A DNA stretch of 64,000 nt from Paracentrotus lividus (GCA_940671915.1 CALNVZ010003426.1:33477371-33541370); one strand, 5' to 3'; shown: positions 1-11,954, counted from the first letter of the stretch. The notes: a model not told the origin generated them from the sequence alone. Numbers and translations are program-made.

Positions 1-38
1 AACGCTTTTATAAAATTGCGACATTTTGCTAGCTCTAG

Positions 39-113
39 TAGATCTTGAGTTACTTACCAAAAAAATTCCAAGGGATTATCCCTTGAAATTGTTGGTAAGT
101 AGCTCAAGATCTA
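39..113. repeat. 75-bp near-perfect palindrome in an intron
   Basis: The left arm (39-60) and right arm (92-113) are reverse complements with a single mismatch, and the centre also pairs (AATTCCAAGGGA against CCCTTGAAATT). It lies downstream of the last visible exon of the minus-strand gene, so probably inside an intron. Each arm contains a consensus-like 5' splice site, GGTAAGTA. It could be a very short MITE. Confidence 0.75.
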
Positions 114-317
114 CATCACGATCGTAATCCAAGAAAGTAAACAAGACACGGAAAAGACCCGGATGTATGTGTTATCACTTTTTTGCGCAGCAAAATGCAC
201 GCTGGTGCTTTGCATCGAAAATACAGCATGCACATGTGACGCGTTTTGACCAACCACGATGCATAAAATCACAGAGCCATTTTATAATCTGCAATGACGA
301 GGGTTGATGTGCCTTAC

Positions 318-411
318 CTATAGATTCTGCTGGAACGTTTGTATCCTTTGTTGATCGGTCAGCTGGGGCTTGCTGCTGGACAGACCGAGCCATCTCTGCA
401 TCAAACTCTTC
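318..411 (-). CDS. Second visible coding exon of SIM/MIU-containing disordered protein
   Basis: This 94-nt exon is defined by an acceptor (TTAATACAG, AG at 412-413) and a donor (GTAAGG, GT at 316-317) on the minus strand. It follows the large exon 920-3613 in phase 0 and leaves phase 1. It encodes about 31 residues starting EEFDAEMARSVQQQ. Joined to the preceding exon end (MDADEAMARKLQ), it completes an amphipathic acidic helix of the inverted ubiquitin-interacting (MIU) type, D-x-x-x-A-x-x-L-Q-x-x-F, as found in RNF168-class readers. The rest of the protein lies off the left edge, so any catalytic or zinc-binding domain cannot be seen. The splice sites and frame are observed; ubiquitin binding is inferred. 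Confidence 0.7.
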
Positions 412-919
412 CTGTATTAATAGAATTTTAGAAACATAGATGTGGTATGGATTTCAGAACATTTGTACATGTGATAATTGATCCGGGGCTAAGCCTGCAA
501 TACTACTCTAATGGTTATCTTCAGCCCTGAATTTGACACTAAACTTAACCTAACTGTAATTCATTTTATTTACTTTTCAGAACCCTGAAGAATTCATATG
601 ATTGCTTGTCACTGTGCAATATATCAGTGAATTATTTGTAAATTTGCAGATTTGTTCAATTCTAATGTTGCAATAAAAAGATCAAGATCAAGATCAAAGG
701 GCAAGAAGAATTGAGTACTTTGTAACACTTTTTTATGTTTTCTTTTAAGTTTCCTATTGTTACTCTCTATTTTCTTACATGCACATTTCTTGTAAATAGT
801 TTTACACTCAATGGATTATATTGATGCCATATACATGTACATGTAGATAACCATATTTAAGTCAGATGACACTTTTCGGGTTTATTTTGAGGAGTGAAAT
901 GGGATGTAGCATTTCTTAC
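412..919 (-). other. Intron of the SIM/MIU gene
   Basis: This 508-nt GT-AG intron has its donor GTAAGA at 919-918 and acceptor CAG ending at 412. I see no coding sequence or repeat in it beyond a short TACATGTACATGTAG word near 833-846. Confidence 0.7.
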
Positions 920-3613
920 CTGGAGTTTTCTTGCCATGGCCTCATCTGCATCCATCTGATTAAACTGCTCCAAGATAGATGGTGAGACAGTATCCCTCTC
1001 ATCACCAAGTACACTGGTCGCTCCGCTACGCGAAGGGCCTGTGGATGATGCCTTCAACGGCTTCTTCTTATGACTAGTCCTTTTCTTACCGTGTGATCCC
1101 ACAAGGGAGGAGGCATAGGAATAAGAATCAACCATCACTATCTCATCATCAGAGTCATCCTTGACCATGTTAACTGTATCCGCGAAGATGCCACTTGATG
1201 AAGGTAGGTCGGACGCATCAGGACTACCTCTACGGGAGGATGTCCTGTGAAAACTGTCAATATTTGTGGGGTAACCTGAATCTGCGGTATTCTTTGATCT
1301 TCCCTTTCCCTTCCCTTTAGATTTCTTTGCGTGAGCCAACTCTTTATGTCCAGAGGCTAGACTAGATAAGGTTTCCTTGGACAGACTGCTTGCTTTTGAG
1401 GATGGTGCTACTGTAGCAGAGTTTCTATGGTTTGGATATGAAGTGGATAAAAATGTTGAGGAATGGGAAGCACTTGTTGCAGGTGGCGAAGTATAACTTT
1501 CTTTCTTTCTCCCCGACATGTAAGTCCCAGGCCTAGTAATGCTGTGTCTACCCATTCCATGTTGCACAGAGTGAGAAGGAGCCTCATTCCTGTCTAGAGG
1601 CAATCCTTGACTTTCCTTTACTCTGCTGCTCATAGATGGTGTATCCTTTTGTTTGGTACGAGCAGAACTTTCATATTTCCTAGAACTCTCTAGTCCATGA
1701 TGGTCATTTGTAGGATTATCTAGAATTGTTCTCCTCCTCTTTGCCACATCATCGATCTGCCCTAGACCAAGAACGTCCTTTTCCATCTTCCTCTTCTTGT
1801 CTGTAAATGGATGGATGTCCACTTCTTCATCACTAGAAGAAAAGACATCAAGCAAAGATTTAATTTTCTCCCTTGTCATCTTTGTTGACTTTGCCATCTT
1901 TGCAGTCTTTGCTTTAATTTTTGATGTTTTTGGATGTGCAATATTATCACCCTTGTCTTCCTTAGACCAGATATTATACCGACTCTTACTGGTATCGTCC
2001 CTGCTTTGTCTGTCTGTGTTCAAGGTGTCAGTCTTGGATGATATCGCACTGCTGCTACTAGTTTGTGATCTCCAAGGGGATATGACTATCTTGGGTGACC
2101 CCTGTGACCGCCTCTTCACAGGACTTGACCATTTTCTTGATGGGGATGTACCCATTGCATCTCGCTTGCTATTTGTAGAATGAGTGGGTGATACATGACG
2201 CAAATCAGCTTTGTCCTTTTTTCTATCTGACAGAAAAACAAGAGGGAGGTCGTCATCTTCACTGGTAGTGCTGGTACACCGCTGATCACGGCGACTACTG
2301 AAATCTCTGTCTGGGCTAGTGACTCCAATTTGATACTTGTCACCTGAATATGACCTATCGTCTCTTCTTCTATAATCCAATTTCTTTGGGAAATCTGGAA
2401 TACGCTTTTCTGGAGATGATATTTCATCCGCAAAGTCCCACACAGGGTCTCTACTCCTTCTCTCACTACTACCCTCTTTCCTTTGCAGCCTGATCTCCTT
2501 AAATTTCTTTGAAGGACTGAGAAATTTCCTATCTAAACTCTTGTTATGTCTTGAAGGTGGAGAGACTGACGAAAACAAGGGTTTGCTCCTTGATGGACTG
2601 GAAGACACATTCTTACTTACAGCAGGGCTAAATTCTCCTTCAGATAATAGATCGTTTAGTAACACATCTCTGTTGCCTTTTCTACTACGGTCACTACCAA
2701 ATTTCTTAGATTCTCTGAAGTCTTTGCTTTTGAATACATCATGGCTTCCACTCAATTCAGGAGTGTCTGGAATCAAAATGGGGCTTCCAATCCCAAACCG
2801 AGATGAAGTATTGTGAGTAGGACTTGGACTAAACTTGGTCCTGTGCTTGGCAGGACTGTATGGACTACTAGTTCTAGATTCTAAAGAGGTAGAGTGCATC
2901 TGTTTATTTTTGTCCCAATGTATATGCACACTTGATCCAGGAGATTTGAGTTTGGAGGGACTCTGCCCTGAGTACCTCCCTGGATATGGAGGTGAGTTCA
3001 AGAATGTACTTGACTGTTCTGTAGGACTTACATGTAGCTTCCTCCATCCCCCCTTTACTGAACTACCACATAGGATGCTGTCTGTTTCTACAGATGGCTG
3101 CTTTCCAGAGGTTTTTCCTGTTGTAAACATACAAGAGCTTCTAGGAAAGGGTGCATCATCTTTTCGGTGAACATGTTCATTTGGTCTAGATTTATCATTC
3201 GCTGAATCAAGTTTTGAAGGCAGTTCCTGCCCAAAGACATGGCGCTTTGTACTTTCCTGTTTGTCATGAGATCTGAAGCTACTACTAGCAGTCTCAATAG
3301 TCGACCTACTGTTGGCACAATCCTTTGCTTTACACTCACCAGCCCTTGCAAACGGATTACCTTTATCCAAGGAGACCTTGCCATGGAAAGGAGGACTCCT
3401 TGAGATATTATCAGTCACTTCAGATAGAGGACTTCCACGTTCACTGTTGAAGAGTGACTCGCTAAACAGCAGGTCATTTCCATCTTTAGTGATTCCTGAT
3501 ACGCCGATCGCACCATGTGAGGCATGTGTGTTCCTATTGATTCGCTTCCAGAGAGGGGTGCTGAAGTCCAGCTCATCATCCGATGTAGTGTCCATCATAG
3601 ATACATCATCCAT
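920..3613 (-). CDS. Large first coding exon, Ser-rich nuclear-type protein with SUMO-interaction-like motifs
   Basis: The exon is open for 898 codons from the ATG at 3613 to the splice donor after KLQ at 920. The protein is highly polar (Ser, Lys, Asp, Arg) with no predicted fold, no signal peptide and no membrane segment, and it has many basic nuclear-localisation-like clusters (KKRK, KRRR, GKKRTSHKKK). Hydrophobic cores next to acidic or Ser stretches look like SUMO-interaction motifs: ILIPDTPEL at about 279-287, DDDLPLVFLSD at about 453-463, KIVIS at about 508 and DDEIVMVDS at about 822-830. Many SP and SPS sites suggest proline-directed phosphorylation. The last residues begin an MIU-like helix finished by the next exon. 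SIM plus ubiquitin-binding elements suggest a SUMO/ubiquitin-linked chromatin or DNA-repair protein, but I do not recognise the ortholog; GCNA-like or STUbL-like proteins are only possibilities. The start is supported by an upstream acceptor and short 5' UTR. Confidence 0.8.
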
Positions 3614-3647
3614 CCTTACAGATTAGTTTTAACACATCGGAGGAAAT
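3614..3647 (-). other. 5' UTR part of the exon, with splice acceptor
   Basis: On the minus strand TTTTTGTTGCAG precedes position 3647, a good polypyrimidine tract and acceptor. The coding exon therefore probably starts at 3647 with 34 nt of leader, and at least one non-coding exon should lie upstream (higher coordinates). I could not identify that exon. Confidence 0.55.
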
Positions 3648-4555
3648 CTGCAACAAAAAGAGACATAAATTGATGATGTTGACACTTATTGAAAGCTGGA
3701 GAAACCAGTTTCATTATTTATTTTAATTACTAGTACTATATTATAAATAGCTTTTTTTTATCGATCTCATCTTAACTTACCATACATGTAGTCACACATG
3801 CAAGAATTAATGTCAAACCACTAATCCCAGATCTAAGAGATACAGCTTGCACAGTTGGGAAATAGACCTTCTACAACCTGTGCATATTTTTTGCAACCCT
3901 CACTCTTCAACCACACCCATGCCAATAAAGGGGTCGTAGCAACCTAGGAATCATAATCCATTATCATTCGATGTCCCACGTACAAAGAACCAACTGCTTT
4001 CAAAATTCCTTCTTCCCAAAGACAGTAAAAGACTGGAATATGTTGTCATACAATATCACATCAAATGAGGTCCCCCGAATCATGCCTCGAACTTTAAACT
4101 TAAATCAACAAAACCAAAGTCTGAATAGAAACCCTTGGCCTTAGTTTTGCTTTTGTTTTGGCAAGATCTCTGCCACACACAAGTTCAAAGTTGAGAAACT
4201 GAGTTGAGTGATGTTCCAGCAGGAGCTTTTCAACATGTTCAACATGACCCCCTCCCCCACCCCTCATTATAAATTAGCCACTGATTCCACATTTTTAAAT
4301 TTTTTTTCATCTTCATTAATCAATTGATAATATTATTATCCAAGATTTACTAGGGCAATTGTATTGTAGGCCTAATTGTTGTTTCCTACCCCATTGTTTC
4401 CTCCCCAATGAATGGCTTACATTGTTAAAAAGAAAATAAATAAAACAGAGACAAAGACAGTTATATGTATTTCAATTCAAGTTCAATTTTATTTACAAAC
4501 ACATGGAGAAATACAGATTATAATAGCTCTATAAATACATGAAAAAATTCCCTGG
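3648..4555. other. Intergenic or first-intron stretch without recognised features
   Basis: This is AT-rich sequence with no supportable ORF. It should hold the promoter or first intron of the minus-strand gene, but I see no clear TATA, initiator or exon. Confidence 0.4.
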
Positions 4556-4682
4556 CCCCATGACAAAATATCTCGTCCAGCCCCCCCCCCCCCCCCCCTT
4601 AAAAAGAAAGCCTTAGCAACAAAAATAATAATAATAAAATTAAAAAACAAGATGAATCCTTTGACCGCGCGCAGTCAAATAT

Positions 4683-5424
4683 TGCCTCCGCCATTGCCAG
4701 ATCAGAAAATATCGCACATTCATCTATTCATTTTGCTTTATAGAATGACATTTTTACCTTGACCTTTGACCTTGTAACCCCAAACCTAATCAGACCATAT
4801 CCTCTGGTGATAGATACTACCCTTAATTTGAAGTTTATATATCTTAATTGTGTTCCCGAGATATCGCGATGACAAACTCAATACATGGATTTTACACATC
4901 TTGACCTCTGTGACCCTTGACCTTGACTATATAATCCATAACTAATCAGATCATCTTCCTATGGCGGTACATACTACAATTAAGTTTGAAGCTCTATCTT
5001 AAATGGTTCTTAAGAAATCGCGATAACAAACTCAATACATAGAATATTCACTATTTGACCTCCGTACCTTGACCTTTGACCTACATACTCCAAAATCTTA
5101 ATCAGATCATCTTCCTATGGTGGTACATACTATCCCCAGTTTGAAGCTCATATCTCAAATTGGCTCTCGAGATATCGCGATAACGAACTCAAAACTAGAA
5201 TTTCACTATTTTTTACCTCCGTGACCTTGACCTTTGACCTACATACTCTAAAATCTAATCAGATCATCTTCCTATGGTGGTACATTCTAATCCCCAAGTT
5301 TGAAATTGATATCTCAAGTGGTTCTTGAGATATCGCGATAACGAGCAAGCGGGACGTACGGACGGACGGCACGGACAACCCGAAAACATGATGCCTCGGC
5401 ACCACTTCGGTGGCGGAGGGCATA
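4683..5424. mobile_element. Non-autonomous inverted-repeat element with about four internal tandem units
   Basis: The ends are complementary over TGCCTCCGCCA (4683-4693) and its reverse complement TGGCGGAGG near 5411-5419. The interior consists of roughly 150-bp units, starting near 4757, 4900, 5058 and 5214. Each has a CCTTGACCTTTGACC-like word, then TCAGATCATCTTCCTATGG, then TTTGAAG and GAGATATCGCGATAACGA. It has no transposase ORF. Its end contains GGACGTACGGACGGACGG. I infer a MITE-like family; the family name is unknown to me. Confidence 0.65.
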
Positions 5425-5492
5425 AAAAAGAAAAGAAAGAAGGGGGGAAATCAACGAAGGAAAAATGAATTTATAAGTAAGACAATTAGGCC

Positions 5493-5754
5493 AAAAAAAA
5501 AAATTGTTTGGTTGTCCTCGACCGACCGACCCTCTGAAAACGGCCCGACCCGGAGCCAACTTTTTTTTTTTTTTTTTTTTTTTTCACCCAAACGCCGAAA
5601 ATACACAGCTCATATTTATTTGTATATATTTTTCATAAAAACGTATTATAACATGAGTTATTTTTCCATGCAGTCCCATTTTACATAACTCAATAAAACG
5701 TAAAAGTGATCTCAAAAATGGAAGTCATTCGTTTCTTTGTTTTTCAATAGGAGG

Positions 5755-5785
<31 letters not shown>

Positions 5786-5850
5786 ACCGACGACCGACCC
5801 GATTTTTGAAAAAAGGCATTCATTGGACAACCAAACAATTTTTTTTTTTT
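5493..5850. repeat. Foldback with poly(A)/poly(T) arms
   Basis: The word AATTGTTTGGTTGTCC at about 5502-5517 is perfectly inverted as GGACAACCAAACAATT at 5825-5840, each next to an A- or T-run. A T-run of more than 20 at about 5562-5584 is mirrored by an A-run of about 28 at 5756-5783. Short ORFs across these runs are artefacts of homopolymers. Confidence 0.65.
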
Positions 5851-5990
5851 GCCTTAAAGGAAACAAGACTAAGCTCCTCCGGCCCCATGACAAAAATATC
5901 TCGTCCAGCCCCCCCCCCTCCCCAACACAACCCCCCCTCCACCCCTAAAAAAAAGTCTTAGGAGACTTAGCAACAACAAAAAAAGGGGGG

Positions 5991-7224
5991 GGGGGGAATT
6001 GGCGGCAGGCCCGATTTAGACATTGAACCTCCCCCTATGGCCGATACATGATGACCTTTATGATGTGCCGAGGGCCAGGGGAAAAAAATAACATCTTTCT
6101 AATTGTGATTTAGAAAAATCTATTTATTTTTTTATTTATTTATTTATATTTTTTTAAATAATTGTTATACGATCTTATTAATACTAACGTGTGGAAGGTA
6201 GGTTAGCATTTGTTTATTTTATGACATGTTTACATAACACACCTCTCGCACATCGTGCTGATCGCGATCGCAGGCACTCTATCTCTATTTCCATTTCATT
6301 TTTTTTCTCAAAGCGACCATTTCAGCTGTTCCCGATAAAGACCGCTTTGTCGTGCGCGCTATCAATCATAACCAAATTGGACCCATTTTGCAAGAAAAAC
6401 TGCAAGACTCGACTTCACAAAAGGTTAAGCGTAGACCCACTCTTTCAATATTTTTTAGAATAAAGAAGAGAAATATAATTATAAAAAGGAACTTCAACGA
6501 ATCCACTGAGGCACTGTCGGACTTTGCCCAACATTTGAAAACGTATAAAGAAATGAGGACTTACGTTACCAAAAAAATAAATGACGAATCTAAATTTTAT
6601 CGTGACTATTGTTCATTGGAAGGCACAATGGTAGTGTATTTCATATGCTAAACGTGATCATTCGAGCGTCGTGCATATGCCATAAATTATTAAATTATAT
6701 TTATAATTTATGGAGTAAAAATTTCTAACGTTATTTACGTGTGCTTGTGAGTTGTGTTATTATTGTGTAACGTTACAAGCATTTGAGCGAGTGGTTTCCG
6801 AAACGACGATAAGGCCATAAGTTTTTGGGTTTTTTTTGTAGCCCCATGAATCTGTATGTACCTTGCTTAATTTCCCAGGGTGAATGAAAATTAGGTCAGT
6901 GACAAAGGAACAAGTTGATTCAAAACAAAAACTTACGCGCAAAATCTATACCACACACCGATTGACATGGATGGGACTACATAGGCATAGCAAAAATATG
7001 AAACAATGCGCATGTAGGGTCACTTCCTTACATTCAACGACCATTTTTCTTTGTTTTAAATATACTTTAAAAGCTAGATCTATATCAATACTCACGTTAC
7101 ACAAGTTGATTAACACACATGATTCCAGAGCGAAAACGTCAATTTATGCTGACTTTCAGTGGTCGAAACCTAACAGCATTGCGCATGCGCGATTAGAGCT
7201 CGGTCGTTTTGGGCGCAAGATAAG
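5991..7224. other. Intergenic, no gene seen
   Basis: There is AT-rich sequence at 6110-6170 and several short ORFs without recognisable protein features. No element ends could be paired. Confidence 0.4.
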
Positions 7225-7372
7225 ATCTGGGGGGCATTTCACCAAAGGACTTGGTCGGACGTTTCATCCGACAAACTGTTATAAGCTACTGAAATGCTTG
7301 CATCTGATTGGCTGAGAGCGAATTTGTCGGATAAAACGTCCGACAAGTCCTTTGATGAAATGCCCCCCAGAT
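7225..7372. mobile_element. 148-bp palindromic MITE
   Basis: ATCTGGGGGGCATTTCA at the left is mirrored by TGAAATGCCCCCCAGAT at the right, and the pairing extends inward through CAAAGGACTTG..GTCGGACGTTT with small gaps. No coding capacity. A small hairpin DNA transposon derivative is the likely explanation. Confidence 0.8.
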
Positions 7373-9523
7373 TGAACTTGGGCTGGCAGCTGAGCATTTT
7401 TTAAATTAAGTGGAGGGGCTGGGCCTTTTGTATAAGTGGAGGGACAGACAACCAACTATTGTGCGATGTTACTCCATGGAGGTTTATGCACACTACTGGA
7501 AGAAGAAGAAGAAGAGGGGGCAGGCGAGAAATCTTACAGTTAAAGTTATGTTGATGGTCATTTTTGCATTTTCGCACATGTTATAAAGTGGAGGAAGGCT
7601 AAGCCTAAAGCGCCTCCCTATTATAGTACCAACCCCACCCCCCCCCCCCCCACTCCCCGGCTATGAGGCCCTTTGTGGCATGCCAGTACGACTACTCATA
7701 GGATTGATCGCGATATCAATACGAAGTATTTCGTATTGACCTCGTAGTGAAATTGGTACTATGGGTGGCAGGCTTTGCAGCTTAGTCCACTGGTTTTTCC
7801 CCAGGGTTTTTCTACTTTTTTTTTCTCAATAGATATTTCTATGTACATGTTTATCAGAGAACATCTTTCAATAAATTTTATTTCACGTACTATCATGAAT
7901 AAAATAAAAATGAAAATTCTCCTGAGTTTTCCCGATGCAGTGGAAAATGAAACGCATATGGAAACACGTTTAGTCTTCACACTCGAGTCTTGCCACAGTC
8001 CCGACAAGGCTTTGCTGCTAGACCATCATTTTTTGTACCATCATTTTTTTTTTTTTTTTTTGTACTCCAGCAACATCATTTTGCCCCGGCATTAATTTTC
8101 TTGAGTTGTTGGCCCCGCTTTCTCTTTTCACCCCCCGTTAAAGTCCGTCTCTGGATCCTCCGGCCTGGAACCCAAGATATTTTTGGACGTTCCCCCAACG
8201 ATTCCCGAGGATTTAAGAAAAAAAAAGTTTGCCAACCCCCACAATGTTTGTTTTTGTTTTTTTGTTTTTTTGTTTTTACATTTCTCAGATTATGGTCCCT
8301 TTTTGTATACCCGACCGACTTACTCGCACCCCGGGAATATAGTGTTGGGTCGATATAGGGGGGGGGGGGGGGGGGGGAGGGTCAAAGTTTACTTTGATAT
8401 GGGCTCAAAATTAATTTATTTTAATTTTTAAATGTATTAATTTTTTACACCATGGAAAAATTTATCTTTCCCAAAAAATGTAATGAATAATCTCAACAAA
8501 ACATAAAATCACAATGAAAAATAAACTGCGGTCACCATTAACTTTATGAAGGCGAAAATAGAATTTTTGTCGAAATATTAGAATGATTAAGGATTTATGG
8601 CTATTTCTTATTTCTTTTGTTTTAACATAATGGGAGAAAAAAATATTCACATTTGTCATCAATCCCTCCCCTATCCAGACAAAAAAACAAAAAAAAAATG
8701 GTATCATAACTGGAAGAACAATAACAACCCTACATCTCAGACAGGTTTCCAGCCTGGGGTAAGGCTCAGAGGGGGCCTTGGTCGGCCGGATTAGCAAAAG
8801 GGGGTCCCAATGAGAATTTTTTGTTGTTGCCAAATTGGGTAATGTGGGGATCGACAAACTTTTCGTATTAGCGGCAAAAGACATTTCGAGTTAAAATTTT
8901 ATGATAATATTATCTTGAATAACCGTAAGTCAATACATTTAAGGAAAATATGTTCCCTACTAAAATTTTGTCAAAATGACAAGGACATTCTTGACAGATA
9001 AAATAATGAATAGGAGTTTCTTCAAATTTGGAGTATTTCAACATTAATTGTTGTCAAATTTATTTAGGAAATAGCCAAAGTTTAAGCATGATTGAATCAA
9101 TGCTATGGTTGAAATTCAACATTGGGGTGTGCTTTGTTTTCTTGTTTCTTCTAAGTTATCATGCGAGCCTACATTAATCCCCCCACCCCCTACACCCCTG
9201 GCTGCAATATTTTCCGCGGCACAGATTGGGCTTTTTATGTTGAGGGTTAAGGTTGTATTTGAAAAAATGACAAACAAATGTCTTATTTTTAACAGTAGAT
9301 GGCGTGCGTCTAAATCCGGAAAACGATTGGAATTTCGCGTTATTTTCGAAACCGATTATAGAGTCTAGACAATTTGCCAATGGATGTCACTTTCTCATTT
9401 GGAATCGAGGACGTCGACTTCAAGCTTTAACTAGAGACAATAATCCACTTGATGATTTTTGTTCGGAATGATCGGGATGTTTGCCATTGTTGGAGTGTTA
9501 CATCTCGTTAGCTGATACATCAA
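7373..9523. other. Intergenic, homopolymer-rich, no gene seen
   Basis: It contains C-runs at about 7639-7651, a T-run at about 8044-8061, repeated T7G units at about 8248-8276 and a G-run of about 20 at about 8358-8377. Short ORFs here are homopolymer artefacts. The last few hundred bases should contain the promoter of the plus-strand gene, but no core element was confidently seen. A CCGGAAA ETS-like word lies near 9316. Confidence 0.4.
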
Positions 9524-9525
9524 TC

Positions 9526-9527
<2 letters not shown>

Positions 9528-9558
<31 letters not shown>

Positions 9559-9559
9559 T
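9528..9559. repeat. (ATC)n microsatellite
   Basis: About ten ATC/CAT trinucleotides lie 155 bp upstream of the start of the plus-strand gene. Confidence 0.9.
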
Positions 9560-9714
9560 CATCGGTATCGGGCATCGCAAGTCTATCAGCAGTTTGAGAG
9601 ACACGACCTGCCCTCATCATGACTTTGATTCTTAAATTTACACTACTATTATTGAGATGTCAGACTTTACGATTTAAACAGTTATAATGATTGTAGCAAC
9701 AATAACCAGAAGCT

Positions 9715-9901
9715 ATGACGTCGAGGAATAAAATTGACTGTTTTCTCGTCCGTTGCCAGGGCAAGGCATCACTGTCAACATGGATGTTGATTCTATTTTG
9801 TGCTGGAATGGCTGGTCGTACGGTAAGCCAGCAGTCGTCTACCCCGGAGCTCGGGGCAGTCAGCACCGTAGCGGTGACCCCGGAGCCGCAGAATTTTACG
9901 G
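9715..9901 (+). CDS. KIAA1549-like protein, exon 1 (signal peptide)
   Basis: The exon begins at an ATG at 9715 and ends at a strong donor, ACGG|GTAAGT (GT at 9902-9903), in phase 1. It encodes 62 residues. After a 22-residue polar and basic stretch comes a hydrophobic core (TWMLILFCAGMAG, about residues 22-34), then a likely signal-peptidase region near GRTVSQQS. A Thr/Pro/Ser stretch (SSTPELGAVSTVAVTPEP) already resembles the mucin-like exon 2. The phase matches the acceptor at 39077 exactly (G|AT gives Asp), so I join them across a 29-kb intron. The start could instead be the Met at residue 24. An unrelated small secreted protein is the alternative, but shared composition and phase favour the join. 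Confidence 0.65.
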
Positions 9902-11290
9902 GTAAGTTCAAGCAGTTCGATTAACTCAGTTAGTTAGAACACTAGATTTCTGGAGAACAGTTAGTGATGCATTTGGGTTTGTAGAATGAAAATAATAGTT
10001 ATGATACAGAATCTAGGAATAAAAAACAGCCTAGGAACAAGCAAGAAATTGATTGATTGAATTGCAATTTGATTAGATCGGGTAGCGCGCCCAGTGGCAG
10101 TGCCCTGTTTCGTCCCGGTATTTGGTTTTTAGCTAGATCTACTTCGACCGCTTTCACAAAAAGATCACAAACACATCAGCCTTTAAACTTTCACAAAACA
10201 ATCATCAAACACACCACCAAAAATCACACAATCAAAATATAAAATGAGATTGCAAACTAGTTACAATCTACTCTGAGCTGAATTGGAACTCATCACGGAG
10301 ATATTTCCACTTTAGCGTTTCTTAGGCTTAGCGAAAACGCTAACGGGTTGGCCGCTCTTCCCGGTTGCATTGTGAAGTAATGCTGTGCGCTGCTACCATG
10401 AATTTGGTATAAGAATGACAGGGAACTTCCACTTATTCTTCGGTCGCAGCGAATTTTTTCGTCTCGCCCCACATGTTTTGCAATCCTAAAAAAAACCACA
10501 CACCCTTGTCAAGAGGGGGCGCTACCCACAATTCGGTCAAAGCGAGACATTGAGTGCGGCGCCTACACATTATCAGGGTTTTGTGTTGTGACGCTTCGCA
10601 TCGCAGGTTTTTCAGTCTCCGCGATCGAAACGCATAGGGAAACAACGCGTGACCGATTACTATTCTACAAAACCGATTGCTGGGCGAAAAGCATCTCCTC
10701 ATTCTATCGGCGATATATTTTTAACCATAATTAAATATTTTAAATGATTTTGATAATCTTTTAGAGTAGAATTTTTTTGTTTTTCTGGTGGGTGGATCGT
10801 CAGATAAAGGAGGTAAGTTTTCATATTATCGCCGATTTCCCCTTAAGGGACTGAATACTGGGCGCGTTACCCTCTAGAATTAGAATGAACCCCTACATTG
10901 TAAATCATTTAACTAGAACTATTAATTTAAAAATCGTTGAATTTGCACTTTTTTAACCAGGTTATACTGCTAACTTTTGATCCAAGTTCTTATGAGGTCT
11001 GGGCCTTGATCATGAGATCTATTCTAAATTATACTAAAATAATTCTGAGAATGGTTTACAGCCATAGACATGGGGCTGCTCCCACAGACTTACTTCCCCC
11101 TCTTAAAAGCAAACATGTTTTGGAAAGGTTGATCTACAATTTACATCCTAAGCATTATTGTGTGCTGTGAAGTTTTGGAATTGGAATCACCAAAATGATA
11201 AGAAACCGACCTAACTCTTACTCCCATGTATTGCTACCCACAGAATTAAATTGGGACTTCACAAAATGTTCGTCTCAAAATCTAGCCAAT

Positions 11291-11398
11291 TGAAGGGCAA
11301 TAACAGTGGACGTTTGAAGGGCAATCCTGTACAGTGGACCTTTTTAAGTAACTATGAAGGGCAATCCTTTACAGTGGACCTTTTTAAAGTACTGTGAC
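11291..11398. repeat. Short tandem repeat, GAAGGGCAAT..ACAGTGGAC units
   Basis: The word GAAGGGCAAT recurs at about 11292, 11316 and 11356, with ACAGTGGAC after each. The last two copies also share CTTTTTAA. Unit length varies between about 24 and 40 bp. No coding potential. Confidence 0.7.
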
Positions 11399-11954
11399 AT
11401 TCTTCCTGATGAATAGCAGAAAATAGTTTAGAAAAGCGCTCACAATAGTTTTGTCCATCTCGCCCACTACTACACTTGATTATCTAATAAAATTTGAAGA
11501 AAAAAGACAAAACACAGAATAGTCAAATGCCACAGCCACATATCATGAAGCATACTGTCAATTTGGCATGATCATTTAGTTATTTTCTTACATTTAAACT
11601 CTTTGCGCGTAATCCCCCCTGTGCCACTTTTAATCTACCTGGCTAATCAAAATATATTTCCTTTCGATTGATCATTTAAATTCTCTATGTAAACAATGCT
11701 GTAAATACAATGCAATAAAAGGTGGAAGTGAACACTACGCGAAAATTCATAGCTATCATTTTTGCAAGCGAACAGCAAATTAAAATGAGCTCTGTCCATA
11801 TTTTGTATGAATTGTGACTCAAGTCGAAATTGTTAGTCCGCTGAATGTTCCTTGAGTCGAAGAAAACGAGCAAAGAATTTTGGGGTTATCAGAAAAAGTG
11901 CTCAGTCTTTACATGGTAGCCTACATATTACATGGTCCACATCACAACTCTACA

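Larger units (their letters stand above)
4556..5990. repeat. Composite repeat block bounded by a direct repeat
   Basis: The word CCATGACAAAATATCTCGTC followed by a long C-run occurs at about 4558-4598 and again (one extra A) at about 5884-5920. Both are followed by a related stretch ending in CTTAGCAACAA. Between them lie a tandem-repeat element (4683-5424) and a foldback (5493-5850). The layout suggests segmental duplication of a short flank or nested insertion. Confidence 0.6.

Noticed and set aside
5410-5961. Lys-rich and Phe-rich ORFs
   Set aside because: They run through poly(A)/poly(T) arms of the 5493-5850 foldback.
10433-11170. ORFs of 68-89 codons near the start of intron 1
   Set aside because: No recognisable domain, no splice-site support, composition like neighbouring non-coding DNA.
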